A stretch of DNA of 64,000 bases from positions 806,001 to 870,000 of the forward strand of contig CAWFZT010000006.1 of NCBI GenBank assembly GCA_963820415.1. Reading direction: 5' to 3'. The notes under the pieces are model-generated. The model had not been told where the DNA came from. It saw only the letters and a program-made list of their open reading frames with translations, and made no database searches. Shown here one piece after another: positions 25,790-35,400 of the stretch. Positions within the stretch are counted from its first letter, which is position 1. The number at the start of each line of letters is the position of its first letter. The DNA comes from CAWFZT01 sp963820415 (GTDB lineage: Bacteria; Chloroflexota; Anaerolineae; Anaerolineales; Anaerolineaceae). The translations under genes and the position numbers were made by a program.

Positions 25790-27271
25790 CTATTCCCCGC
25801 GTTGGTAATTAGGCGCCTCGCGCGTAATGGCCACATCGTGGGGATGGCTCTCGATCAAACCGGCATTGGTGATGCGCGTCAGGCGGGCTCGGGTGCGCAG
25901 GTCCTCGAGAGAGCTTGCCCCGGTGTAGCCCATGCCAGAGCGCAGTCCGCCCACCAGTTGGTAAACAAAATCGTGCAGCGAACCTTTGTACGGCACCATC
26001 CCCTCGACGCCTTCAGGCACCAACTTGCGCTCTTCACCCTGTCCGCTGCCGTAGCGGTCCCGCCCAAAACCTTGTAAAGCTCCCACGCTGCCCATGCCCC
26101 GGTAGGCTTTGTACTGCCGGCCTTCGTAAAGGATCAGGTCACCCGGCGACTCTTCCAGGCCTGCCATCAGGCTGCCCAGCATGACTGTATCCGCCCCGGC
26201 CACGATGGCTTTGACGATATCGCCGCTGTATTTGATCCCGCCATCGGCGATCACCGGGATGCCCTTCCGGTGGGCGGCCCGGGCGCAGCGGTAAATGGCC
26301 GTCATCTGCGGCAGGCCGGCCCCCGAAATAATGCGCGTGGTGCAGATGGAGCCTGCCCCAACCCCAACTTTGATGGCGTCTGCCCCGGCCTTGATCAAGT
26401 CAAGGCTGCCTTCTTCAGTGACCACATTCCCGGCGATCACCGGCATTTCAGGCAGGACCGCCTTTATACGCCTAATCGCCTGGATGACCCCTACCGAATG
26501 TCCATGGGCCGTGTCCACCACCAGCACATCCACCCCTTTCGAAGCCATCATTTCGGCGCGCTTTTCCAGGTCGACCCCTACGCCAACTGCGCCGCCCACA
26601 ATCAGCCGGCCCTGGCTGTCGGTTGCCGCGGCTGGGAACTGGACTTTTTTCTGGATATCCTTGACCGTGATCAATCCCTTGAGTTGGCCCTGTTCGTCTA
26701 CCAGGGGCAGCTTTTCGATACGATGCTTTTGCAAGATGCTTTTGGCCTGTTCCAAGGAGGTATTCAAAGGGGCGGTAACCAGGTTTTCAGAAGTCATATA
26801 ATCGCTCAAGGGGCTGGAATAATCCTCCGGCCCGGTAAAACGGATATCCCGGTTGGTCAGGATTCCGACCAGTTTCTGGCTGCCCGGATCGACTACCGGA
26901 ATACCGCTGATATGGAAACGCTGCATGATGTCTTCTGCTTCCTGAAGAGTGGCGGTTGGAGGAAGAATCACCGGGTCTGAGATCATGCCGGATTCGGAAC
27001 GTTTCACGACCTCGACCTCACGGGCCTGCGCCTCCGGAGAAAGGTTGCGATGAATAATCCCTATCCCGCCCTCACGCGCCAGGGCAATCGCCAGCCGCCC
27101 TTCGGTGACGGTATCCATGGCGGCCGAAAGGATGGGAATATTCAAGCAAAGTCCCCCTGCCAGCCGCCCGCGCACGTCGGTCTGCGAGGGGAGGATTTCA
27201 CTATAGCCTGGTTCGATCAGAAGGTCATCAAAAGTCAGCGATTTAAAGAGGGAGAAAATTTCTTCATTCAT
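25790..27271 (-). CDS. guaB: Inosine-5'-monophosphate dehydrogenase
   Basis: A 493-residue cytoplasmic enzyme that oxidises IMP to XMP with NAD, the first step to GMP. The barrel starts LTFDDLLIEPGYSEI and PILSAAMDTVTE. Two CBS domains interrupt it (about 95-205). The catalytic Cys is near residue 308 in GVGAGSICTTRI, and the flap carries GSGQGEERKLVPEGVEG. All expected regions are present at normal length. It is the last gene of the purine cluster, 24 bases after purH. guaA is not in the window. Confidence 0.97.
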   Translation of the reverse strand: MNEEIFSLFKSLTFDDLLIEPGYSEILPSQTDVRGRLAGGLCLNIPILSAAMDTVTEGRLAIALAREGGIGIIHRNLSPEAQAREVEVVKRSESGMISDPVILPPTATLQEAEDIMQRFHISGIPVVDPGSQKLVGILTNRDIRFTGPEDYSSPLSDYMTSENLVTAPLNTSLEQAKSILQKHRIEKLPLVDEQGQLKGLITVKDIQKKVQFPAAATDSQGRLIVGGAVGVGVDLEKRAEMMASKGVDVLVVDTAHGHSVGVIQAIRRIKAVLPEMPVIAGNVVTEEGSLDLIKAGADAIKVGVGAGSICTTRIISGAGLPQMTAIYRCARAAHRKGIPVIADGGIKYSGDIVKAIVAGADTVMLGSLMAGLEESPGDLILYEGRQYKAYRGMGSVGALQGFGRDRYGSGQGEERKLVPEGVEGMVPYKGSLHDFVYQLVGGLRSGMGYTGASSLEDLRTRARLTRITNAGLIESHPHDVAITREAPNYQRGE

Positions 27272-27295
27272 TGATTTTTCACCTTTGCGGTTTGA

Positions 27296-28787
<1,492 letters not shown>

Positions 28788-28795
<8 letters not shown>

Positions 28796-29402
28796 ATTGT
28801 TTTCCTTGATTGGAATTTTCAAATAAGCTCTTTAACGTGTCGATCAGTAAGGTATGCTCAACCTGATGCACACGCGCTTCCAGAGTTTCTAAGGTGTCTT
28901 CCGGGAGAATGGGAACCACCCTTTGACTCAGGACCGGTCCATTGTCCACGCCTTCATCAGGTACCAGATGCACCATTACACCCGTATATCCGATCTGGCC
29001 GGAGGAATAGGCTTCCAAAGCGCGCTCGATGGCATGCGTACCAGGAAACATCCCCGGCAGGGCCGGGTGCAGATTGACTACCCGGTTGGGAAAACGCTCT
29101 AAAAAGGCAGGGGACAGGATGCGCATCCAACCGGCTAAAACTACCCAATCGGGCCGGTAAGAGGCCACGATGTCTGCCAGCCGCCGGTCATAATCAGTGC
29201 GTTCCTGGCCTTTCTTATACACATGGGCAATGGCGGGCAGGCCGGCTAAACGGGCGCGCTCCAGGCCGTAGGCGTCCGCCTTGTTGGAAACTACCGCGCA
29301 CACCCGGGTGGGAAGTGTGCCAAGGCGAGCGGCGTCCAGGATGGCCTGAAGGTTTGAGCCAAATCCGGAGATCAAAACGACCAGGGCTATTTCTCCGTTC
29401 AT
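28788..29402 (-). CDS. purN: Phosphoribosylglycinamide formyltransferase
   Basis: A 204-residue folate-dependent GAR formyltransferase. The catalytic set is visible: GSNLQAI phosphate loop, the Asn-His pair in VVNLHPALPG, and the Asp in VPDEGVDNGPV. Its ATG overlaps the stop of the fused purDM gene by four bases (ATGA), so the three activities found in the single eukaryotic GART protein are encoded here in the same order with coupled translation. Confidence 0.96.
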
Positions 29403-31684
29403 ACCATTTTCACTTTGTGCCGGGCGTCTTCAACCACTTCACCCATCAGCCAGGTTTTTTCGGGGATAACTGACTGCAAAGCCGGGACATCCTGAGCGCT
29501 GACCGCTGCGACCATACCGATACCCATATTGAAGACCCGGTAAATTTCTTCGTCGCTGATCTGGCCGCGCTGCTGGACGAGCTGGAAGAGCGGCGGAACC
29601 GGCCAGAATCCCTTATGGATGCAGGCACCCATTCCTTCAGGCAGCATGCGGGGAATGTTTTCAATGAAACCACCGCCGGTGATATGGGCCAGGCCTTTAA
29701 TAATAGACGGAGAAGCCTCGATAAGCGGTAGCAGTAAGCCAAGATAGGATCGATGAGGAACCAGCAGGGCATCTGCCAGGCTTCCTCCCCATTCCGGCCG
29801 GGGGTAGTTCATTTCGGCCGGGTCAAAAATCTTGCGCAGAAGGGAATAGCCATTGGTATGCGGCCCATTAGATTGAATGCCAACCAACCGGTCACCGGGA
29901 TGAATATCCTGTCTGGGCAGCATGTGTTCACGCTCCAGGCATCCCACAATGGTTCCAGCCAGATCAAATTCGCCTTCCAGATAAACGCCAGGCATCTCAG
30001 CCGTCTCACCCCCGATTAAAACGCAGCCGGCCTGGCGGCAGGCTTCGGAAATGCCACTGACAATCTCAGCCACGACTTCCGGTTGCAAGCGGGAGGAGGC
30101 AAAATAATCCAGGAAGAACAGAGGACGGGCGCCCTGCACGAGGATGTCGTTGATACAGTGGTTGACAATATCCAATCCAATCCCGCGGCAACGGCCCAGG
30201 CTGGCAGCCAACTTTACCTTGGTGCCAACTCCATCCGTAGAGGCCACCAGCACCGGGCTGCGCATCTGTTTCAATTCGCTTGCATCAAACAAACCGCCAA
30301 AAGCCCCAATGCCAGCCAGAACCCGCCCGTCGTAAGTTGAACTGACCGCGGCGCGCATAAGCTCGACAGCGTGGTTGCCTGCATCGATATTTACTCCAGC
30401 GGCCTGGTACAAAGTTACCCGCCTATGCAGCGCCTTGTGGGCAATGTCTTTGCGGTATTGGGCGCCCTGAAAATTGATGCGCTCAAGCGCCGCGTAAGCG
30501 GTGCTGACTGCCTGTGGCAGCTCTTCCCCGGTGCAGGTGACTCCCAGCACCCGCCCACCTGTAGCCAGGAGCTGACCGTCCTTTATCCCTGTGCCGGCCT
30601 GGAATACCAGGCTGCCGTGCGGAAGATCGTCCAGCCCCTGCAGCGGGGCAGGCAGCGAAGATTTATCCGGGTAACCTGCCGAAGCCATAACCACACAGAC
30701 GGCAGAACCGTTTTTCCATTGCACAGATACCTGATCAAGCTGCCCATGGGCGCAGGCGTTACAAATTTCCAGAAGGTCGGTTTCAAGGAGAGGCAGGATA
30801 ACTTGGGTCTCCGGATCGCCGAAACGGGCGTTGAACTCCAGAACCTGGGGACCGTTGCGGGTGAGGATCAACCCGGCATACAGCACCCCTGCGAAGGGCA
30901 TGCCTTCGGCGCGCAAGCCGTCCACGGCGGGCTGGAGGACTTCATTTATGAGGCGGGTTTGCATCTCGGTCGAGCAGATTGGGGCAGGGGCGTAGGCGCC
31001 CATCCCCCCGGTGTTGGGTCCACGGTCTCCATCCAGCAGGCGTTTGTGATCCTGGGCCGGGGGCATTAATGCAATTGTCTTTCCATCCGTGAAGGCCAGC
31101 AAGGAAACTTCTTCCCCTTCAAGCCGCTCTTCAATGATGACCTCTTCACCTGCCTGGCCAAACTGGCCATCCACCAGCATGGCATGTAAGGCCTGGCGGG
31201 CTTCCTCTTTCGTACCGGGCAGAAGCACCCCTTTCCCGGCAGCCAGGCCAGACGCCTTGATGACCGCCGGATAATCTAACCCATCCAGGTACTTCAAAGC
31301 TGGTTCAAGCTGCTTGAAAGCCGCAAAGCGCGCCGTGGGAATTCCATGGCGCACCATAAACTGCTTGGCAAATGCTTTGGAGGTTTCGATGCGGGCGGCG
31401 GCCTGCGTCGGGCCGAACACGGACATCCCGGCCGAGGCCAGCGCGTCGCTCAAACCCACCGCCAGGGATGCCTCAGGGCCAATCACCACCAGCTCAACCT
31501 GGTTATGCCGGGAAAAATCCACCAGGGCAGGCACGTCAGTCGCCGAAATGGGAATATTTTCACCTGTTTGCGCTGTACCCGGATTACCTGGAGCAATCCA
31601 AAGATGTTCGAGGCGCGGCGACAGGCTGAGTTTCCAGGCAATCGCATGTTCGCGCCCACCAGAGCCAACCAACAGAACTTTCAA
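29399..31684 (-). CDS. purDM: Fused GAR synthetase - AIR synthetase (PurD-PurM)
   Basis: A single 761-residue frame encodes two purine enzymes. Residues 1 to about 420 are PurD, an ATP-grasp ligase making GAR (LLVGSGGREHAIAWKL, APGNPGTA, EERLEGEEVSLLAFTDG, GDPETQVILPLL). Residues from about 425 to the end are PurM, which makes AIR (YQAAGVNIDAGN, STDGVGTKVKLA, LIGGETAEMPGVY, HITGGGFIENIPRMLP). There is no frame break at the joint, so this is a true fusion, rare in bacteria and like the first two parts of eukaryotic GART. It starts 8 bases after purF and is coupled to purN. Confidence 0.95.
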   Translation of the reverse strand: MKVLLVGSGGREHAIAWKLSLSPRLEHLWIAPGNPGTAQTGENIPISATDVPALVDFSRHNQVELVVIGPEASLAVGLSDALASAGMSVFGPTQAAARIETSKAFAKQFMVRHGIPTARFAAFKQLEPALKYLDGLDYPAVIKASGLAAGKGVLLPGTKEEARQALHAMLVDGQFGQAGEEVIIEERLEGEEVSLLAFTDGKTIALMPPAQDHKRLLDGDRGPNTGGMGAYAPAPICSTEMQTRLINEVLQPAVDGLRAEGMPFAGVLYAGLILTRNGPQVLEFNARFGDPETQVILPLLETDLLEICNACAHGQLDQVSVQWKNGSAVCVVMASAGYPDKSSLPAPLQGLDDLPHGSLVFQAGTGIKDGQLLATGGRVLGVTCTGEELPQAVSTAYAALERINFQGAQYRKDIAHKALHRRVTLYQAAGVNIDAGNHAVELMRAAVSSTYDGRVLAGIGAFGGLFDASELKQMRSPVLVASTDGVGTKVKLAASLGRCRGIGLDIVNHCINDILVQGARPLFFLDYFASSRLQPEVVAEIVSGISEACRQAGCVLIGGETAEMPGVYLEGEFDLAGTIVGCLEREHMLPRQDIHPGDRLVGIQSNGPHTNGYSLLRKIFDPAEMNYPRPEWGGSLADALLVPHRSYLGLLLPLIEASPSIIKGLAHITGGGFIENIPRMLPEGMGACIHKGFWPVPPLFQLVQQRGQISDEEIYRVFNMGIGMVAAVSAQDVPALQSVIPEKTWLMGEVVEDARHKVKMV

Positions 31685-31692
31685 GGGGTCTC

Positions 31693-33162
31693 CTATATCT
31701 CAGGCGTAATGGTATCCATTATGGAGTATTCAAAACAGGCCTTGGCCCTGCCGGCTGCCATCCCAATCGGGTAATGCCCGGTGAAACAGGCATTGCAGTA
31801 ACCCTCGCTGCGCCCAATCGCCTTCATCATGCCTTCCAATGAAAGATAATAGAGCGAGTCGGCGCCAATATGTGCTTGAATTTCTGCCACACGCAAATTA
31901 TGGGCAATCAATTCCTGATAAGTACCCATATCTACCCCCATAAAACAGGGGTGGGCAATGGGAGGGCAGGTAATGCGCACATGTACTTCTTTTGCCCCTG
32001 CCTCCTTCAGCAAACGGATCAGTGGGCCGATTGTGTTCCCGCGGACGATGCTGTCGTCGATCATCACCACCCGTTTGTCACACACATTCTCAGCAATGAC
32101 ATTAAATTTAAGGGCCACCCCCTTCTTTCGCAGCGAATCAGTAGGCTCAATAAAAGTCCGCCCAATATAACGGTTTTTAACAAAGCCGTCGTTATAGGGG
32201 ATGCCGGAGGCCATGCAATAACCAATGGCAGCCGGGTTGGATGAATCGGGCACCGGTACTACCACATCCGCTTCCACCGGCGCTTCGCTGGCAAGCTGCC
32301 CGCCCAGGTTCTGCCGGACCTGGTTGACACTGCGCCCATCCCAAATATTATCTGGCCTGGAGAAATAGATATCCTCGAAGATGCACAAGGCGGAAGGTTC
32401 AACCGGTTTGAGCGCCTGGCAAACGCGCAGGGCATTGTCGCTCAGGGCGATGATTTCCCCCGGCTGGACTTCGCGGATGCCAACGCAGCCAAGGGTGAGC
32501 AGTGCGCCCGTTTCAGACGCCACGACGTGCCCGCCCGTGGGCAGCATGCCCACGCTCAAGGGCCTGAACCCCCACGGATCACGCGCGGCGAAAACCTCAT
32601 TACGGGTCAGGAGTACCAGGGAAAAAGCTCCGATCCATTTTTTCATGGCGCTCTTCAAACGCTCAAACCAATCCTCACCGCTTGAACTCGCCAGGGTCTG
32701 GACAATTATCTCGGTATCAGAAGATGACGAAAGACCCACTCCTTTTTCCAACAGTTCCTGGCGTAGTTCCTTCGAATTGACCAGGTTGCCGTTGTGGGCT
32801 ACCGCCACCGACCCGAAGCGAGTATCAATGAGAAAAGGCTGGGCATTCCTCACGGAAGAGGAACCCGTCGTGGAATAACGGTTATGTCCGATGGCAAAAT
32901 CACCTTGCAATGGCGCCAGGTGGGCCGGAGTAAACACTTGTGAGACCAGGCCAATATCCTTGTGCATGCGGATAAAACTGCCATTTGAAACTGCGATACC
33001 GGCCGCTTCCTGGCCGCGATGCTGCAAGGCGAACAGACCAAAGAAAGCCATGCGGGCGACTTCTTCATGCGGGGCAAAAACCCCGATAACACCGCATTCT
33101 TCCTGGGGATGATCGTCTTCTATGAAGGCACAAGCTTCAGGCATTTTGATTGGCATCATCAT
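31693..33162 (-). CDS. purF: Amidophosphoribosyltransferase
   Basis: A 489-residue enzyme that commits PRPP to purine synthesis. It has a short N-terminal propeptide ending before the catalytic Cys of ECGVIGVF, the Ntn glutaminase domain with NGNLVNSKELR, and the phosphoribosyltransferase domain with VVMIDDSIVRG. It is the Bacillus-like iron-sulfur type: cysteines occur in ALCIFEDIYFSRPD, AHPCFMG and YCNACFTG, matching the 4Fe-4S ligands. The ATG at 33162 (three ATGs in a row) has an AAAGG Shine-Dalgarno and overlaps the purE end by 26 bases. Confidence 0.96.
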   Translation of the reverse strand: MMMPIKMPEACAFIEDDHPQEECGVIGVFAPHEEVARMAFFGLFALQHRGQEAAGIAVSNGSFIRMHKDIGLVSQVFTPAHLAPLQGDFAIGHNRYSTTGSSSVRNAQPFLIDTRFGSVAVAHNGNLVNSKELRQELLEKGVGLSSSSDTEIIVQTLASSSGEDWFERLKSAMKKWIGAFSLVLLTRNEVFAARDPWGFRPLSVGMLPTGGHVVASETGALLTLGCVGIREVQPGEIIALSDNALRVCQALKPVEPSALCIFEDIYFSRPDNIWDGRSVNQVRQNLGGQLASEAPVEADVVVPVPDSSNPAAIGYCMASGIPYNDGFVKNRYIGRTFIEPTDSLRKKGVALKFNVIAENVCDKRVVMIDDSIVRGNTIGPLIRLLKEAGAKEVHVRITCPPIAHPCFMGVDMGTYQELIAHNLRVAEIQAHIGADSLYYLSLEGMMKAIGRSEGYCNACFTGHYPIGMAAGRAKACFEYSIMDTITPEI

Positions 33163-33619
33163 TTATGACCTTTTGCTCCTGTTGCTGCTGGAATGACTGA
33201 ACGCGCTGGCGAATGGCAGGATCGTAAATGGCAAAGATCTTGGCCGCGCACAGGGCAGCATTGGCTGGCTCTAACACTAAGGCGGGTGCAATCCCTGAAG
33301 GCATCCGCAAAGACGAAAAAACGTCTGCACCGCCAAAGGCTTCGCCAGGCGGGGGGCAGGTAATCACCGGGGCGCTGACTGCCCCATCCACAAACCCAGA
33401 TAGAGCATTGCTCCGCCCGGCGACGGTTATATATACGACGGGTCGTTCTCCTGTTTCATATTCAGCCAGCATTTTAAGGAGGTGCGCCGGAGTTTTATGC
33501 GCCGAACCAATGCGCTGGACCACTTCCAGCCCGAATTGCTGGGCCGCCTCAGCTATTTTCTGGCAGTGAGGGGAATCTGCTTTTGAACCCATTAAAATGA
33601 CCAGAAGCGGAACGCTCAT
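33137..33619 (-). CDS. purE: AIR carboxylase, class II PurE-like
   Basis: A 160-residue protein with the PurE flavodoxin-like fold. The motifs MGSKADSPHCQKI, GSAHKTPAHLL, TVAGRSNALSGF, VITCPPP and DVFSSLRMPSG are closer to the class II carboxylase of animal PAICS than to the class I mutase of E. coli, which has SAHRTP and AGAGGAAHLPGM. Class II uses CO2 directly and needs no PurK; no purK is present in the cluster. The ATG at 33619 overlaps the purC stop by four bases; the upstream extension of 41 residues is rejected. The assignment to class II rests on motif recall. Confidence 0.92.
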   Translation of the reverse strand: MSVPLLVILMGSKADSPHCQKIAEAAQQFGLEVVQRIGSAHKTPAHLLKMLAEYETGERPVVYITVAGRSNALSGFVDGAVSAPVITCPPPGEAFGGADVFSSLRMPSGIAPALVLEPANAALCAAKIFAIYDPAIRQRVQSFQQQQEQKVINDDANQNA

Positions 33620-34587
33620 AGCAGGTTTACCTTCCTCAAGTTTGCTTCGAGGCGCGGCCCAACCGGGTAACTGCCCGGGATAAAAGGCTCGCCAGATAAC
33701 CGTCCAAATATGTCGATGTAGCGCTGGCTGGCTAACGCCCATAAATCCCTGGGCATCACAGGCGGTTTACCATCCCCACGATAGCCGCGCGCAACATAAG
33801 CCAGGCGAATAAACTCCTTGTCGAAATTTTCGGCTTCTTCACCCTTCTCGAAACGTTCCTGGTAGCTGGTCGCTTTCCAAAAGCGTGAGGAATCTGGGGT
33901 GTGGACTTCGTCGATTAGCAAGATCTGCCCATCCGGGGCGCGGCCAAATTCATACTTGCTATCCACCAGGATTATACCTGCCCGGGCGGCAATCTCCTGT
34001 CCCTGCTTGAACAGGCCAAGCGCGGCATCTTGCACTCTATCCCACGTCAGTTGATCAAGCAGTCCCTGTTGGGTGACCTGCTGGCAGGTCAGGCGCTCGT
34101 CGTGTCCGGTAGAGCCTCCTTTGGTGGTGGGGGTGATGATCGCTTCCGGTAGAACCTGGTTCTTGCGCAAACCCTCGGGAAAAGTGTACCCGTAAATCTC
34201 ACGCTCACCCAGCTCGTAGCGGCGCCACAGGGCGGTTGAAGTCACCCCGGTAATATATCCGCGCACGATCACTTCCACCGGGAATGGCTCTACTTTTACT
34301 ACGACCATGGCATTTGGATCCGGGACAGCCAGCATATGGTTGGCAATGATGGAACGAGTTTGCTCGAACCACCAGGCAGACAACTGGTTGAGCACCTGCC
34401 CCTTATAAGGAACCACAGCCAGGTTGCGATCGAAGGCCGAAAGACGGTCAGAGGTAATGATCAACCGCCTGCCCCCGGGCAGATCGTACCAATCGCGGAC
34501 TTTACCAGAACGGGGATTGGCCAGCGGCAGAGAACTGCACTCAAAGGCATCTGGCACTCGTTGCATAAGTGTGTCGAAATCAATCAT
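33616..34587 (-). CDS. purC: SAICAR synthetase
   Basis: A 323-residue enzyme joining CAIR and aspartate. Motifs include RSGKVRDWYDLP, LIITSDRLSAFDR, EVIVRGYITG, TPTTKGGSTGHDE and IILVDSKYEFG, and the closing EVHTPDSSRFW. The length and C-terminal extension are those of the longer (yeast ADE1-like) form rather than the 240-residue Bacillus form. Its stop overlaps the purE start, so the pair is translationally coupled in the same order as the fused animal PAICS enzyme. Confidence 0.96.
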   Translation of the reverse strand: MIDFDTLMQRVPDAFECSSLPLANPRSGKVRDWYDLPGGRRLIITSDRLSAFDRNLAVVPYKGQVLNQLSAWWFEQTRSIIANHMLAVPDPNAMVVVKVEPFPVEVIVRGYITGVTSTALWRRYELGEREIYGYTFPEGLRKNQVLPEAIITPTTKGGSTGHDERLTCQQVTQQGLLDQLTWDRVQDAALGLFKQGQEIAARAGIILVDSKYEFGRAPDGQILLIDEVHTPDSSRFWKATSYQERFEKGEEAENFDKEFIRLAYVARGYRGDGKPPVMPRDLWALASQRYIDIFGRLSGEPFIPGSYPVGPRLEANLRKVNLL

Positions 34588-34599
34588 AGATGTGTTTCC

Positions 34600-35388
34600 C
34601 TATAATTCTTGCGCAAAACGGACCCCATTTTGAAAGATAGCCAGACCAGAATTACCCGCCCTGCGGGCGTGGCGGGTCCAGCCAGGGTGTTGGAAAGCCA
34701 ATACATTGTCTTCAGGATGAGGCATCAGACCAAGCACATTGCCGGCCGGGTTACAGATGCCGGCAATATCCAGGATGGAACCGTTCGGGTTATATGGATA
34801 GGCGCCTTCGGCCGGGCTGCCATCCGGTAGGGTATAGACCAGAGCAATCTGTCCAGAGGCTTTCAGTTCCTGTAAAACGGGCGGTTCGCGCACAACAAAA
34901 TTGCCTTCCCCATGGGCGACCGGGCAATCAATCAGTTCAGACAGCCCACGCGTCCATATACACGCCTGCGAGACTGGCCTCATCGTAACCCAGCGACATT
35001 CGAAATGACCACGCTGGTTGAAGGTGAGGGTGGCGGGCGGTAGTCCGCCGTTGCGCGCCGGGTAAGGTAAAATCCCGGCTTTAACTAACGCCTGGAACCC
35101 GTTGCAGATGCCGATGACCGGCTTGCCGCCCACTACAAACTCGGTCATTTGGTCGGAGAAGTAATGCAGTAGGTCCAGCGCCAGCAGCTTCCCAGCGCCC
35201 AGCGCATCCGCATAAGAGAAACCGCCGGCCACCACCAGCATCTGGAAATCTCGCCAGGATTGGGGATTCTGCCGAAGATGCTTCAACGGCACGATATCAA
35301 CCGTCGCCCCGGCAAGTTCCAACGCCTGGGCGGTATCGCGGTCTCGGTTCGTACCGGTGGCTAAAACGATGAGGGCTCTAGGCTGCAT
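34600..35388 (-). CDS. purQ: FGAM synthase glutaminase subunit
   Basis: A 262-residue class I glutamine amidotransferase. The nucleophile Cys is in GICNGFQALVKAG and the His/Glu pair is in MPHPEDN near the C-terminus. It supplies ammonia to PurL. The length is about 35 residues above the usual PurQ. The ATG at 35388 has a GAGGA Shine-Dalgarno that overlaps the purL stop region; a TTG three codons upstream is less likely. It lies 12 bases after purL. Confidence 0.94.
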   Translation of the reverse strand: MQPRALIVLATGTNRDRDTAQALELAGATVDIVPLKHLRQNPQSWRDFQMLVVAGGFSYADALGAGKLLALDLLHYFSDQMTEFVVGGKPVIGICNGFQALVKAGILPYPARNGGLPPATLTFNQRGHFECRWVTMRPVSQACIWTRGLSELIDCPVAHGEGNFVVREPPVLQELKASGQIALVYTLPDGSPAEGAYPYNPNGSILDIAGICNPAGNVLGLMPHPEDNVLAFQHPGWTRHARRAGNSGLAIFQNGVRFAQEL

Positions 35389-35400
35389 TGTATTCAATCC

